DNA of 64,000 bases from an uncultured Loktanella sp. (GCA_937132065.1 CAKZNT010000037.1:1-64000), one strand, 5' to 3'. Shown: positions 1-9,314, counted from the stretch's first letter. The notes: a model not told the origin generated them from the letters alone. Program-made: numbers and translations.

Positions 1-1232
1 AAGGGCGCTTCGACTTCGCGCAAGATTCGATTGTAAAGGCCAGCTGGCGGCAAATCACCGCCGTGAAGATCAAAGTAGCGCCGAAGATGCGCAGCAACCG
101 ACCCTGCAAGCCTGTCGTCCTGCCCGCCATTTGCCAAAGGCGCAACCGCAGGCTGGGTTCCCAAGATGACCTCGACCTCGCCCCGCGAGATGTCGGCTTC
201 GGTCGCGGTGACGACCAGCCGTTGTATAGCGTTTTCGAGCTGGCGCACATTGCCAGGCCAGCTATAGGAGCGAATGAGCGCCATCGCCGCTGGGTCAAGG
301 CGATGCGCTGCCCCGCTCTCGCGCGCAACCAATGCCAGAAAGTGCTCGGCCAAAAGCGGGATATCATCAACCCGTTCACGCAGTGGCGGCACGTCAATGC
401 TCACTCCAGCGAGGCGGTAAAACAGATCGGCGCGAAACGTGCCCGCATCAAGCTGCGCCATGAGACTGGATTGCGAAGTCGCAAGAACACGCGGCGCGCC
501 GTCACCCATTGCATCCAGCATCCGCACAATCCGCCCCTGCGCGGCGTCAGACAAATCACCAACTTCATCAAAGAGAAGCGAGCCACCCTTTGCCCGCGAA
601 AGCGCCGTTTGCGGCCCGTCCATACCTTCAAGGTCCGCGCCCGACACAACGACAAACGGCAGGCTGCGGCGGTCAGAGAAATCGTGGATTGCACGCGCAA
701 TCAACGACTTTCCCGTGCCGCTTTCGCCTGTAACCAGAACCGGCAGCGTGGTGTTCATCACCCGCGCAACAAGCCGATACAATCCCTGCATCGCGGCCGT
801 GCGTCCGACCAACGGCAAATCACTATACTGCGCCACCGCATTAGCTTCCGCCTGCACAGGCGAGCGGCGTTTTATCTCAAGTGCGCGCGCTGCTCGCTTC
901 ATCAGGTCAGGGAGATCAAAGGGCTTGGGCAGGTAATCGTAGGCCTCTGCCTCGGCCGCCTGAATAGCCGTCATGATCGTGTTTTGCGCCGAAATGATGA
1001 TAACAGGCAGCCCCGGGCGAGCCTGTGCGATTTTGGGCAATTGCTCCAAACCATTCCCGTCGGGCATCACGACATCGGAAATCACCAGCTCGCCTTTGCC
1101 TTCCTCGACCCAACGCATCAACGTAACCAGTGACGAGGTCGCATGAACCTTGCACCCTGCCCGCGTCAAGGCTTGGGTCAGAACGGTGCGGATCGTGCGA
1201 TCATCATCGGCAATCAGGACAGTGCCATCCAT
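1..1232 (-). CDS. ntrC: Nitrogen regulation response regulator NtrC (C-terminus cut by window edge)
   Basis: Response regulator and AAA+ activator of nitrogen-assimilation genes, partner of the NtrB kinase. Read on the minus strand, the receiver domain (about residues 1-120) has the acidic pocket ADDD near residue 9, the phospho-acceptor Asp53 in ISDVVMPDG, and the KPFD lysine. The central domain has Walker A GESGTGKS and Walker [13 protein letters not shown]. Only about 20 residues separate the strand after Walker A from Walker B, and the GAFTGA sigma-54 contact loop is absent. This matches the Rhodobacter capsulatus NtrC, which activates housekeeping polymerase. About 410 residues are visible; the Fis-type DNA-binding helix lies outside the window. 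The start overlaps the ntrB stop by one base (TGATG), so translation is probably coupled. Confidence 0.93.
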   Translation of the reverse strand, partial: MDGTVLIADDDRTIRTVLTQALTRAGCKVHATSSLVTLMRWVEEGKGELVISDVVMPDGNGLEQLPKIAQARPGLPVIIISAQNTIMTAIQAAEAEAYDYLPKPFDLPDLMKRAARALEIKRRSPVQAEANAVAQYSDLPLVGRTAAMQGLYRLVARVMNTTLPVLVTGESGTGKSLIARAIHDFSDRRSLPFVVVSGADLEGMDGPQTALSRAKGGSLLFDEVGDLSDAAQGRIVRMLDAMGDGAPRVLATSQSSLMAQLDAGTFRADLFYRLAGVSIDVPPLRERVDDIPLLAEHFLALVARESGAAHRLDPAAMALIRSYSWPGNVRQLENAIQRLVVTATEADISRGEVEVILGTQPAVAPLANGGQDDRLAGSVAAHLRRYFDLHGGDLPPAGLYNRILREVEAP

Positions 1233-2302
1233 CAGTTATCTCCTGCTTTTTGAGGGGCGAGCGGTAAGGACACGCGAAACACGGTGCGTCCGGGGCTACT
1301 ATCGACCGAAATCCAGCCACCAGCGTCCCCGATCAGCTTTGAAACCAGCGCAAGCCCGAGGCCCGTGCCATTCTCGCGCCCCGAAATGAACGGCTCAAAG
1401 ACATCGCTCGCGATTTCGGGCGGTAATCCGGGCCCATCGTCGATGATCTCGACCTGAAGGGGCAAGCGCGCGTTTGTGCCATCCGCCCTGCGCACACGCA
1501 GTGACGGGTCGTAAAAACTTCGGAGGCGCACTGTGCCCGCATCAGGGCTAGCCTCGGCCGCATTTTTCAAAAGGTTCAGGAACACCTGCAATAATTGATC
1601 GGTATCCCCCAACACATGCGGCAAAGACGGATCGTAATCCTCGATAAACCTGATATGCGCGCCAAACCCGACAGCCGCGGATTTACGGGCACGGTCCAGA
1701 ACGTCATGGATGTTCAATGGCGCAAGTTCTGGCAGCCGCAAGTTACCGAATTGCTCGACCTGCTCGAGCAACGTCACAATGCGGCGGCTCTCTTCCACGA
1801 TGAGGTCGGTTAGCTCCTGGTCCTCGACAGATAACCCCATCGCGAGCAGTTGCGCAGCCCCCGTGATCCCCGCTAGCGGGTTCTTGATCTCATGCGCCAG
1901 CATCTCCGCCATACCAATCGCAGATTTTGCGGCCTTGCCTGTGCTTTGCCCCGTTGTCATGCGACTGACGATCTCGCGCGGGCTGATCATCATGATCATC
2001 AGACCATCGCGGCCCGTATGTGGGGCAATTTGGATGTTGCACTGCATCGGCGCCCGTTCACCCGACCCGACATCAACGTCATTCACAAAAAGCGGGGTAT
2101 GCGCATCCCTTGCGCGCGAGAATGCGGCCTCAAGCGGGGCGTCGATCAAGACAACATCCCAAAGCGCACGGCCACATAGCGCACGTGCCGAAAGATTAAG
2201 AAAGCTCTCGGCCGCAGGATTGCACTCGACGATTTTGTCAGCACCATCGAGCAAAAGCGCGGGCACGGGCAACGACGCCCAAAGAGATGCATCCGCGCTC
2301 AC
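1232..2302 (-). CDS. ntrB: Nitrogen regulation sensor histidine kinase NtrB
   Basis: Cytoplasmic histidine kinase/phosphatase that sets NtrC phosphorylation in response to PII. At 356 aa it is family-length and has no membrane segment. It has an N-terminal PAS-type domain (about residues 5-110), the H-box [18 protein letters not shown] near residue 140, the N-box [15 protein letters not shown], and the ATP-lid motifs IDDGPGLP and [10 protein letters not shown]. It lies between dusB (4-nt overlap) and ntrC (1-nt overlap), the nifR3-ntrB-ntrC order known from Rhodobacter. Confidence 0.95.
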   Translation of the reverse strand: MSADASLWASLPVPALLLDGADKIVECNPAAESFLNLSARALCGRALWDVVLIDAPLEAAFSRARDAHTPLFVNDVDVGSGERAPMQCNIQIAPHTGRDGLMIMMISPREIVSRMTTGQSTGKAAKSAIGMAEMLAHEIKNPLAGITGAAQLLAMGLSVEDQELTDLIVEESRRIVTLLEQVEQFGNLRLPELAPLNIHDVLDRARKSAAVGFGAHIRFIEDYDPSLPHVLGDTDQLLQVFLNLLKNAAEASPDAGTVRLRSFYDPSLRVRRADGTNARLPLQVEIIDDGPGLPPEIASDVFEPFISGRENGTGLGLALVSKLIGDAGGWISVDSSPGRTVFRVSLPLAPQKAGDN

Positions 2303-3345
2303 GCGTCGACCTGCGTGGCCATTGCCTCGGGAATAAGGCGGAGCACTTCGCTTGGGTCAGTCGCGGTCAGGATCAGTCGGCGCAGGTCGGATTGCGTGCC
2401 AACGCCGTCCATATACCAGCCCATATGCTTGCGCGACACGCGGCGCCCGAGGTCGGCACCATAAAACGACAGCATCGCCTCGTAGTGCCCGCTGATCATG
2501 TCAACAAGCGCCTTGCCCGTCGGGATCACAGGCATAGGCGTGCCGTGCAATTCTGCTGCGACTTGCGCCAAAATCCACGGTTTGCCCTGCGCGCCACGCC
2601 CGATCATCACGCCATCAGCGCGCGATCTTGCAAGGGCATCACGCGCTGTGACCGCGTCAACAATATCACCATTGGCAATCACGGGGATCGACACTGCATC
2701 CTTGATCTCTGAAATGGCATCCCAGTCGGCGTGGCCCTTATAGAACTGGCAACGGGTGCGGCCATGGATCGTGACAAGCTTGACACCAGCGGCCTCTGCG
2801 CGGGCGGCGACATGGGCCGCATTCAGGCAGTTATCATCCCACCCTAGGCGGGTCTTTAGGGTCACAGGCACATCAACCGCATTCACAACGGCCTCAATCA
2901 GGGACAAGGCATGGTCTGGGTCACGCAAAAGCGCCGACCCGGAATAGCCGCTCGTCACCTTCTTTGCAGGACACCCCATGTTGATATCAATGAAAGCAGC
3001 CCCGTTATCGGCCACAAGGCGCGCGGCCTCGGCCATCCAATAAGCATCCCGGCCTGCAATCTGCACCGCAGTGCCCGCTTGGTCATAGCCAAGCTCGGCC
3101 CGTTCCCGCACGCCCGGCTTGGCTTGCACCATCTCTTGACTCGCAACCATCTCGCTAACCACCCAGCCCGCGCCAAACGAGGCGACAAGCTGGCGAAACG
3201 GCAGGTCCGTGATCCCCGCAAGCGGCGCCAATGCCACTGGCGGCGTCAATGACACGCTGTCGAATGTGATCTGCGAAGCAAGTGCCACTTTTTTGGCCAA
3301 CCTTTTCTGCTCAATCCAGCGGTAATACGGGGACAAGCCTGACAT
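2299..3345 (-). CDS. dusB: tRNA-dihydrouridine synthase DusB (NifR3)
   Basis: FMN-dependent enzyme that reduces uridine to dihydrouridine in tRNA; called nifR3 in Rhodobacter, where it leads the ntrBC operon. The TIM barrel begins at VALAPLAGITDLPFR. NMGCPAKKV carries the conserved catalytic Cys, and TIHGRTR and GDI/GRGAQGKPW are present. The first ATG gives 348 aa with an N-terminal extension of about 27 residues compared with typical DusB. A GTG start near 3288 would remove most of it, so the start is uncertain. It overlaps ntrB by 4 nt. Confidence 0.93.
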   Translation of the reverse strand: MSGLSPYYRWIEQKRLAKKVALASQITFDSVSLTPPVALAPLAGITDLPFRQLVASFGAGWVVSEMVASQEMVQAKPGVRERAELGYDQAGTAVQIAGRDAYWMAEAARLVADNGAAFIDINMGCPAKKVTSGYSGSALLRDPDHALSLIEAVVNAVDVPVTLKTRLGWDDNCLNAAHVAARAEAAGVKLVTIHGRTRCQFYKGHADWDAISEIKDAVSIPVIANGDIVDAVTARDALARSRADGVMIGRGAQGKPWILAQVAAELHGTPMPVIPTGKALVDMISGHYEAMLSFYGADLGRRVSRKHMGWYMDGVGTQSDLRRLILTATDPSEVLRLIPEAMATQVDA

Positions 3346-3387
3346 CGCAACGGCGTTTAGCCCAAAAAACGTGCGACATTCTGTGGT

Positions 3388-3404
3388 TGCCTAATTTTTA
3401 GGCA
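3388..3404. promoter_or_regulatory. Perfect 7-3-7 palindrome in the dusB/ispDF divergent promoter region
   Basis: The sequence reads TGCCTAA-TTT-TTAGGCA, a perfect inverted repeat about 45 bp upstream of the dusB ATG and 75 bp upstream of the ispDF start. The GCC-N9-GGC layout with an A/T core resembles the NtrC binding sites I recall for Rhodobacter capsulatus, so it is a candidate operator for the dusB-ntrBC operon. The identity of the binding protein is inference. Confidence 0.5.
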
Positions 3405-3478
3405 CAAATGCCCGCCGAATGTCGGAATTGCACCGCCGAGCGCTTCAGATTACACCTTTCACAACACATGGGGTCACA

Positions 3479-4609
3479 ATGACAGTAGCAGCAATCATCG
3501 TCGCCGCAGGGCGTGGCACACGTGCAGGAGGCGACCTGCCCAAACAATGGCAACTGCTCGCGGGCAGACCCGTCATCGCGCATACGTTTGCGGCAATGCG
3601 CAGGCACTGCGAGCATATCTGCGTTGTGCTGCACCCTGACGACCTTGATCGTTGGGAGGCGCTTGCCCTGCGCGCCGATACTGTCGTCGTTGGCGGCCAG
3701 ACCCGAGATGCCTCGGTGCGGGCGGGCTTGGAGGCGTTGCGCACCCGCGCGCCCGAACTGGTCTTGATCCATGACGCCGCGCGCCCTTTGGTCAGTGACA
3801 GGATCATCTCCGATGTCATCGCAGCGCTTGCAACCCATGCAGGGGCGGCCCCTGCAATTGCGGTCAACGACTCCCTTTGGTCAGGGGCGAATGGAAAAGT
3901 GACAGGCGCAGTGGATCGCGACGGCTTGTTTCGTGCGCAGACCCCGCAAGGGTTTCACTATCGCGCTATTCTTGACGCCCACACGCAACTCTCGGAGCCA
4001 GCAACAGACGATGTTGCAGTCGCCCGATTGGCTGGGCTAGAAGTCGCGATCATTGAAGGCGACGAGAAAAACCTCAAGATCACGACAAAAGGCGATTTAT
4101 CGCGCATAAACAAACTATTGGAACACGACATGGATGTAAGATGCGGTAACGGATATGACGTGCATCGGTTTGGAGAGGGCGATCATGTCTGGCTTTGCGG
4201 GGTCAAGATCCCGCACGGGCGCGGCCTGCAAGGGCACTCTGACGCCGATGTCGGCATGCATGCAATCACAGACGCGATTTACGGCGCGCTGGGCATGGGG
4301 GACATTGGACAGCACTTCCCGCCGAGTGACCCACAATGGAAAGGCGCACAAAGCCACATCTTCTTGCGCCACGCCGTGCAACTTGCAGCAGATAACGGGT
4401 TTAAAATCAGCAACATAGATTGCACTCTTGTATGCGAACACCCCAAGGTCGGACCGCATCAAGCCACGATGAAAGCTGCCATTGCTGCTATCACAGGGAT
4501 CAACGCGGCGCGCATCAGCGTCAAGGCCACAACCTCAGAGCGTCTCGGGTTCACAGGGCGGGAAGAAGGGATCGCTGCAATCGCAACAACGACATTGGTA
4601 TCATCATGA
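3479..4609 (+). CDS. ispDF: Bifunctional IspDF, MEP isoprenoid pathway
   Basis: A fusion of 2-C-methyl-D-erythritol 4-phosphate cytidylyltransferase (IspD, about residues 1-215) and 2-C-methyl-D-erythritol 2,4-cyclodiphosphate synthase (IspF, about 220-375), two non-consecutive MEP-pathway steps. The IspD half has [16 protein letters not shown] and the IHDAARPL motif. The IspF half has GNGYDVHRF, the metal-binding [16 protein letters not shown], and [17 protein letters not shown] start at ATG 3479 (376 aa, [11 protein letters not shown]) rather than the in-frame ATG at 3419, because the extra 20 residues match nothing in IspD. The stop overlaps the pgpA start (ATGA). dxr, another enzyme of the pathway, is at 24183-25352. 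Confidence 0.96.
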   Translation: MTVAAIIVAAGRGTRAGGDLPKQWQLLAGRPVIAHTFAAMRRHCEHICVVLHPDDLDRWEALALRADTVVVGGQTRDASVRAGLEALRTRAPELVLIHDAARPLVSDRIISDVIAALATHAGAAPAIAVNDSLWSGANGKVTGAVDRDGLFRAQTPQGFHYRAILDAHTQLSEPATDDVAVARLAGLEVAIIEGDEKNLKITTKGDLSRINKLLEHDMDVRCGNGYDVHRFGEGDHVWLCGVKIPHGRGLQGHSDADVGMHAITDAIYGALGMGDIGQHFPPSDPQWKGAQSHIFLRHAVQLAADNGFKISNIDCTLVCEHPKVGPHQATMKAAIAAITGINAARISVKATTSERLGFTGREEGIAAIATTTLVSS

Positions 4610-5094
4610 GCAAATTGATCGCGACTTTCTTTTATGTCGGTTACATTCGGCCCGCACCGGGCACTTGGGGGTCATTGGCCGCCCTGCCCTTTGCGTGGGT
4701 AATTATAACATTTTCAGGAACTTACGGCCTGATCTTCGCGGCGATTCTCGCTTATGGGCTCGGGTTATGGGCCACAAAGGTCGAGACATCTGGCAAAGAC
4801 AACCACGACCCGTCCGAGATCGTCATCGACGAAGTTGTCGGGCAGTGGATCGCTCTCATCCCAGTGGCCTACGGTGCGACGATGATGAACGTGGACACCC
4901 TTCACCTCTGGCCCGGATGGATCGCAGGTTTCGCGCTCTTTCGCTTGTTTGATATTGCCAAGCCTTGGCTCGTTGGGTGGGCTGACAAACGCGATGACGC
5001 AACTGGCGTGATGCTTGATGATGTGATTGCAGGCATCTTTGCTGCTGTTGGCGTTGTGGTGCTTGGCGGGTTTTCCCATGCGGTGCTGATGTGA
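4606..5094 (+). CDS. pgpA: Phosphatidylglycerophosphatase A
   Basis: Inner-membrane phosphatase that makes phosphatidylglycerol from phosphatidylglycerophosphate. The 162 aa include the family motifs [10 protein letters not shown], the acidic signature [19 protein letters not shown], and [10 protein letters not shown], plus about four hydrophobic segments. The ATG overlaps the ispDF stop by 4 nt, and its own stop overlaps the GTG start of the next gene, so the three genes form one coupled operon. Confidence 0.94.
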   Translation: MSKLIATFFYVGYIRPAPGTWGSLAALPFAWVIITFSGTYGLIFAAILAYGLGLWATKVETSGKDNHDPSEIVIDEVVGQWIALIPVAYGATMMNVDTLHLWPGWIAGFALFRLFDIAKPWLVGWADKRDDATGVMLDDVIAGIFAAVGVVVLGGFSHAVLM

Positions 5095-5567
5095 ACAGGG
5101 CTGAAACGCTTTTCGCGCAGGCTAAGGCGGCGGGCATCATGATCGCAACCGCCGAAAGCTGCACGGCTGGCATGGTCAGCGCTGCAATCACCGATATTGC
5201 GGGCAGTTCGACAATCTTCGAACGCGGATTTGTGACCTACACGAACACCGCCAAAACCGAGATGTTGAACGTGTCGCCGGTCACCCTAAGCACCTACGGC
5301 GCGGTGTCTGAACAGGTCGCGGCCGAAATGGCGCTTGGCGCACTTGCTCAGTCCCATGCACAGCTCGCCGTGTCGATCACAGGGATCGCAGGTCCAGGTG
5401 GATCAGACCACAAGCCAGAGGGGCGCGTCTGCTTTGGCATCGCGACATTGGCAGGGCATCAGACCGAGACCGTCGAGTTTGGACCTTTGGGGCGCACCCG
5501 CGTCCGCGATGCGGCAACAGAGCACGCGCTCGACCTACTCACCGCAGCGGCACGCAAGTTCACCTGA
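5091..5567 (+). CDS. pncC: Nicotinamide-nucleotide amidase (CinA C-terminal domain, PncC type)
   Basis: Deamidates nicotinamide mononucleotide to nicotinate mononucleotide in the pyridine nucleotide salvage cycle. The 158 aa correspond to the stand-alone C-terminal domain of CinA. Visible motifs are TAESCTAGMVSAAITDIAGSS with the catalytic Ser/Lys region, the conserved FVTYTN, and SITGIAGPGG. It starts at GTG 5091 in a GTGA overlap with pgpA. The N-terminal molybdopterin-like domain of full CinA is absent. Confidence 0.92.
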   Translation: MNRAETLFAQAKAAGIMIATAESCTAGMVSAAITDIAGSSTIFERGFVTYTNTAKTEMLNVSPVTLSTYGAVSEQVAAEMALGALAQSHAQLAVSITGIAGPGGSDHKPEGRVCFGIATLAGHQTETVEFGPLGRTRVRDAATEHALDLLTAAARKFT

Positions 5568-5584
5568 CTTGTTTCGGCCCATGC

Positions 5585-6034
5585 TTATAGTTTGGGATAT
5601 AGATTACCCGCACGCGTCTCGAATGCGCCGACGATCCGTTGCATCGCCTCGTTGAAAAACATACCAGCCGCGCCCTGTAGAAGTCTGTTTTTAAACTCGA
5701 AATCTACATCAAACGAAACTTCACAGCCGCCATCAACATCCTTAAATGTCCAGCGGCTCTCAAGGTGTTTGAAGGGGCCATCCAAATAAGAGGTGTCAAT
5801 CTGCTTGCGCTCTGGCCACAATAAAACGCGACTGCCAAAGGTTTCACGAAACACCTTAAACGACACCACCAGATCAGCGAGCATTTCGGTGTGATCTGCC
5901 TGCTCTGTGATGCTGCGCACACGCGCGGCGGCTGTCCAAGGCAGGAATTTCGGGTAACTCGCCACATCTGCGACCAGTGAATACATCTGGTCAGCCGTGT
6001 ATGGCAGGTGTTTTGTTTCGGCGTGACGCGTCAT
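5585..6034 (-). CDS. COQ10/RatA-type START domain protein (type II toxin-antitoxin RatA family)
   Basis: A 149-aa protein of the polyketide cyclase/START fold family that includes mitochondrial Coq10 and bacterial RatA. The N-terminal pattern Y-TADQMYSLVADVASYPKFLPW is diagnostic, with GPFKHLESRW and a C-terminal amphipathic helix. Coq10 homologues bind ubiquinone, and a RatA role at ribosomes is described in E. coli; which applies here cannot be told from sequence. I use ATG 6034; a longer frame to 6121 adds residues unlike the family. It converges on pncC. Confidence 0.85.
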   Translation of the reverse strand: MTRHAETKHLPYTADQMYSLVADVASYPKFLPWTAAARVRSITEQADHTEMLADLVVSFKVFRETFGSRVLLWPERKQIDTSYLDGPFKHLESRWTFKDVDGGCEVSFDVDFEFKNRLLQGAAGMFFNEAMQRIVGAFETRAGNLYPKL

Positions 6035-6047
6035 AATGGACTTTCGC

Positions 6048-6063
6048 GGGGTGACTTCACCCC
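6048..6063. promoter_or_regulatory. 7-2-7 inverted repeat between the START-domain gene and hpt
   Basis: GGGGTGA-CT-TCACCCC is a perfect inverted repeat in the 86-bp divergent gap. On the minus strand it would fold just upstream of the ribosome binding region of the START-domain gene; on the plus strand it sits upstream of a GATAAA box before hpt. Operator and mRNA hairpin are both possible. Confidence 0.35.
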
Positions 6064-6120
6064 CCGATGTCGTAGAATGGCGACGATAAATCAACCCTTT
6101 GCCGCAGATTTGGGGGCCCA

Positions 6121-6663
6121 ATGCCGCACCGACCTTATGTGATCGACACGATGATAAGCGCGAAATCTATTGCCGCGCGGATCGAGGAACTAAGCCGCGA
6201 AATCCAAACCACCTTTGAGGGCACTGACAAGCTTGTCGTCGTTGGGCTTTTGCGGGGGTCATTTGTGTTTATTGCCGACCTCGTGCGCGAACTTGACCTG
6301 CCCGTCGAGGTAGACTTTCTTGAGGCATCATCATACGGCGACGGCATGGAAAGCAGCCGAGAAGTGCGTATTTTCAAGGACTTGCGCGGTGCAATTGAAG
6401 GGCGTGATGTGCTTGTCGTCGAAGATATCATCGACACGGGCCACACATTACACCACGTGCATGACTACCTCATGACCAAGAAGCCCGCGCGCATGAAAAC
6501 AATCGCCCTGCTCGATAAACCGGCGCGCCGCGAAGTGGACTTCAAGCCAACGTGGATCGGATTCGAAATTCCCGATGAATTTGTCGTAGGCTACGGCATT
6601 GATTTCGCACAGAGAAACCGCAACCTGCCATTTGTTGGCAAGGTGCGCTTCAAAGACGAATGA
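6121..6663 (+). CDS. hpt: Hypoxanthine phosphoribosyltransferase
   Basis: Purine salvage enzyme that joins hypoxanthine (or guanine) to PRPP to give IMP or GMP. The 180 aa are typical. The PRPP-binding signature [11 protein letters not shown] is near residue 100, with the flexible-loop region EASSYGDG and the base-contact segment [13 protein letters not shown] near the C-terminus. It is divergent from the START-domain gene. Its stop overlaps the ATG of a 57-aa membrane protein by 4 nt. Confidence 0.95.
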   Translation: MPHRPYVIDTMISAKSIAARIEELSREIQTTFEGTDKLVVVGLLRGSFVFIADLVRELDLPVEVDFLEASSYGDGMESSREVRIFKDLRGAIEGRDVLVVEDIIDTGHTLHHVHDYLMTKKPARMKTIALLDKPARREVDFKPTWIGFEIPDEFVVGYGIDFAQRNRNLPFVGKVRFKDE

Positions 6664-6833
6664 ATCCGCGCTGGTTGCTAATGGCTAAACGCTGGGCGCA
6701 GCACCCGCCGAGCATGAAGCGGGTTTTGCTCGTGCTTGGCGTAGTAGCGGCCTGCGTGCTCCTTGTGGTTGCTGAACGCTATGGGTTGGTCCCTGACTGG
6801 ATGACCGCAGATCGGGTGCGGCGCATTCACTAA
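6660..6833 (+). CDS. 57-aa single-pass membrane protein, hpt-coupled
   Basis: Read by eye: a 57-codon frame beginning at the ATGA overlap with the hpt stop and ending TAA at 6831-6833. The start reads [12 protein letters not shown]. After a basic stretch with RW and KR comes one hydrophobic segment ([16 protein letters not shown], about residues 22-37), then a short basic tail ending RVRRIH. The layout is that of a small N-in membrane protein. The exact overlap and coherent topology argue that it is translated with hpt. Function unknown. Confidence 0.75.
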   Translation: MNPRWLLMAKRWAQHPPSMKRVLLVLGVVAACVLLVVAERYGLVPDWMTADRVRRIH

Positions 6834-6848
6834 AGAGCCAATGACGCG

Positions 6849-7802
6849 TTAACCCAACCCGTGCTTTTTCAAACGCGCAGCACGCAATTGCGCGAAGTCA
6901 TCACCGGCATGATAGCTCGAGCGAGTGAGCGGTGACGCAGATACCATCAAGAACCCCTTGTTATACGCGGTCTTTTCATAAATCGCGAATTCATCAGGCG
7001 TGACAAAACGGTCAACCGCGTGGTGTTTGGGGGTTGGCTGCAAATACTGGCCAATCGTCAGGAAATCGATGTCGGCGGCGCGCATATCTTCCATAACTTG
7101 TGTCACGGCCTGCTTGTCTTCGCCAAGCCCGACCATGATGCCCGACTTGGTAAACATTGTCGGATCAATCTCTTTTACGCGCTGCAACAGGCGCAAAGAA
7201 TGGAAGTAACGCGCACCGGGGCGCACTTCTGGATAAAGGCCGGGCACAGTTTCAAGATTGTGGTTAAACACATCCGGCTTGGCCTCGACGACAATGCGCA
7301 ACACATCGGGATCACAGCGAATAAAATCAGGCGTCAAAATCTCGATTGTTGTGCCGGGTGACTGCTTGCGAATAGCGCGAATCGTTTGGGCGAAATGCTC
7401 TGCGCCGCCGTCCAATACATCGTCGCGGTCCACCGAAGTGATCACCACGTGGTTCAAGCCCAGCTTTTTGACCGCATCGGCCACACGGCCCGGTTCGAAA
7501 ATATCAAGATCTTCAGGTGGCTTACCAGTTGCAATGTTACAAAACGTGCAAGCGCGGGTGCAGACTTCACCCATAATCATCATAGTAGCATGGCCTTGTG
7601 ACCAGCATTCTCCGACATTGGGACAGCCCGCTTCCTCGCAAACTGTGACAAGCTTGTTCTCGCGCATAATGTCGCGCGTTACCTTATAGCCTTCGGATGT
7701 CGGCGCCTTAACCCTGATCCAATCAGGCTTTTTGGGTTGCACATTGTCAGGCCGCTTGGCCTTTTCCGGATGGCGTTGAGCGGGGATTTTGAGGTCACGC
7801 AC
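6849..7802 (-). CDS. lipA: Lipoyl synthase
   Basis: Radical-SAM enzyme that inserts two sulfurs into protein-bound octanoate to make lipoate. Both iron-sulfur sites are visible: the auxiliary cluster cysteines in [12 protein letters not shown] and the radical-SAM CTRACTFCN. The C-terminal RSSYHAGD supplies the conserved serine. I choose GTG 7802 (317 aa, [18 protein letters not shown]), the family start, preceded by GGGAA. The frame stays open up to ATG 7883, but those 27 extra residues look non-coding. It converges on the 57-aa gene with a 15-bp gap and no clear terminator. Confidence 0.93.
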   Translation of the reverse strand: MRDLKIPAQRHPEKAKRPDNVQPKKPDWIRVKAPTSEGYKVTRDIMRENKLVTVCEEAGCPNVGECWSQGHATMMIMGEVCTRACTFCNIATGKPPEDLDIFEPGRVADAVKKLGLNHVVITSVDRDDVLDGGAEHFAQTIRAIRKQSPGTTIEILTPDFIRCDPDVLRIVVEAKPDVFNHNLETVPGLYPEVRPGARYFHSLRLLQRVKEIDPTMFTKSGIMVGLGEDKQAVTQVMEDMRAADIDFLTIGQYLQPTPKHHAVDRFVTPDEFAIYEKTAYNKGFLMVSASPLTRSSYHAGDDFAQLRAARLKKHGLG

Positions 7803-7959
7803 GATATTTTCCCATTTTCTAGTCAGGCGTATCGTAGTGCCTTCCCCTAACGACAACAACCGCACACTGATCAAATCTGCCATGCACGACGGGAATAGTC
7901 GTGCGCACGAACGATGCTACGCGCAAAACGAAAGTTGCCTGTTTGAGGCGCCCCAAACC

Positions 7960-9072
7960 CTAGCCGATCATCGGTGCATATTTCCCTTGGTCCTCGTAGT
8001 GTCGCCGCAACCGCTGCAAGGCGATGCGCAACACAATTTTGCCAGAGCGCGCGGACCACCCCATAGATTTTTCGGTCACCTCCAGACCCTCTAGCAAGCA
8101 ACAGCAATGAAACGCCACATCTGCAAGCCCGGGGCCAAGGTCATTCATTGCGGCCTGAACACGAAGATGCCCTGCTGCCGCACCGGGGGGGCCATTCTTC
8201 GCGGGTTTCAACTTGAGAAACGCCTCCGCGCTTTTTGCAATCGGCTGTCCCATTTTCGCCAGCTCGAAATCTTCGCGAAATCGCTCGCCCGTGGCAACGA
8301 GGTCGCGCGACAAAAATCGTTCGCCATCTTTGTCGCGCCGCCGCGACAGGCCAACAAGCGGGCTTTCGATCATCATGCGGCTGGATGCGCCAGTCAGAAG
8401 ACCGTCACCCAACTCCGCCATATCCCATGCATCATCCGCTGTCATCGCGGTTTGGGCATCCGAAAATCCAAGTGCCGCATTTTCACCTTGGGCGGCCAGC
8501 TTGCGCAGCGCCGTGCGTCCCGCATTCGTAATAAAATAACGGGCAATCCGTTGTGAGGCATCAGGACAGGTTATCCACCCCTTCAGGGCAATGGCCTGCG
8601 CAATTTCACGGTCGACAATCGCAGTGCGCAACTGCTCGCCATCATCGGCTTCGCGCACGACAACCGCTGTCTCCATCTCGCGGGCGACAGCCAATACCGC
8701 GCCGGGCTCCGAGAGCCGCAGCAATATGCGCTTTGCCTGTGTGTTGATCCGCTCTTGCGTAAGCCCTTCGCAGGGTTGGGTCGACCTGTTCCAGCGTTCG
8801 ACTTTCATGTGTTCAGTTTCCTTTAGGGGATATTTGGAATGTGCATCGGCCCCGCGCGACAGCGCGTTAAGCGCATCATCAATGAGCGGATCGTCGCGCT
8901 GCATCTCAAAGCGGCGGACCTGCCGCAGGATCGTTGAGGGATGGCAGGACTGGCGACGCGCCAGCTCTCGGATAGAAAGACCGCGTTCGGTATGTGCAAG
9001 GTAGTGGCGGGCCGCGAGCGGAACCCAGCCGGGCATTTGTTCAGTGTTACCAGTCGCCTTACCATTCGGCAT
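7960..9072 (-). CDS. DUF6456 helix-turn-helix protein
   Basis: A 370-aa cytoplasmic protein with an N-terminal helix-turn-helix (RELARRQSCHPSTILRQVRR, about residues 36-55) and a C-terminal DUF6456-like domain (about 250-365, with GPGLADVAFHCCCLLEGLE and MGWSARSGKIVLRIALQRL). The middle looks like a second winged-helix unit. It is probably a DNA-binding regulator specific to alphaproteobacteria; targets are unknown. It is divergent from the DUF6477 gene across a 242-bp gap, an arrangement that may be conserved. Confidence 0.8.
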   Translation of the reverse strand: MPNGKATGNTEQMPGWVPLAARHYLAHTERGLSIRELARRQSCHPSTILRQVRRFEMQRDDPLIDDALNALSRGADAHSKYPLKETEHMKVERWNRSTQPCEGLTQERINTQAKRILLRLSEPGAVLAVAREMETAVVVREADDGEQLRTAIVDREIAQAIALKGWITCPDASQRIARYFITNAGRTALRKLAAQGENAALGFSDAQTAMTADDAWDMAELGDGLLTGASSRMMIESPLVGLSRRRDKDGERFLSRDLVATGERFREDFELAKMGQPIAKSAEAFLKLKPAKNGPPGAAAGHLRVQAAMNDLGPGLADVAFHCCCLLEGLEVTEKSMGWSARSGKIVLRIALQRLRRHYEDQGKYAPMIG

Positions 9073-9185
9073 GTCTTAATCCCTTTTGCGCTACACAAGA
9101 CCAAAGCACAATTCGACCTTGGGTGGAGTCAAATATCACTTATGCAACCTAAAGGCGTTAAGGTTACTCAATGGTTAATTGTCTC

Positions 9186-9203
9186 CAATAGCGTTCACTA
9201 TTG
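9186..9203. promoter_or_regulatory. 6-6-6 palindrome in the DUF6456/DUF6477 divergent gap
   Basis: CAATAG-CGTTCA-CTATTG is a perfect inverted repeat in the A/T-rich 242-bp gap between two divergent genes, one of which encodes a helix-turn-helix protein. It is a candidate operator. Downstream, the 12-mer AAACGAAAAGGA occurs twice (9281-9292 and 9297-9308), so the DUF6477 start is preceded by two Shine-Dalgarno-like sequences. Confidence 0.4.
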
Positions 9204-9314
9204 TTTCCAAAAGATAAATAATCCTAGCACCACCGCACGGTGAATCGCCCCTTGAGGCAACACATCCAAAAGCCGTGTCAAAACGAAAAGGAGATCAAAC
9301 GAAAAGGACAGACC

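Noticed and set aside
63-1133. Long plus-strand open frame opposite ntrC
   Set aside because: The minus strand encodes a clear NtrC with all family motifs; the plus frame has an Arg/His-rich shadow composition and no domain.
7884-7904. GCACGAC/GTCGTGC hairpin between the DUF6456 gene and lipA
   Set aside because: The stem is real, but no T run follows on either strand and it overlaps an unlikely N-terminal extension of lipA, so I could not call it a terminator or a switch.
9143-9155. TGCAACCTAAAGG, which recurs at 29400-29412 upstream of the AraC gene
   Set aside because: A 13-base exact repeat is expected by chance several times in 64 kb, and the contexts are unrelated.
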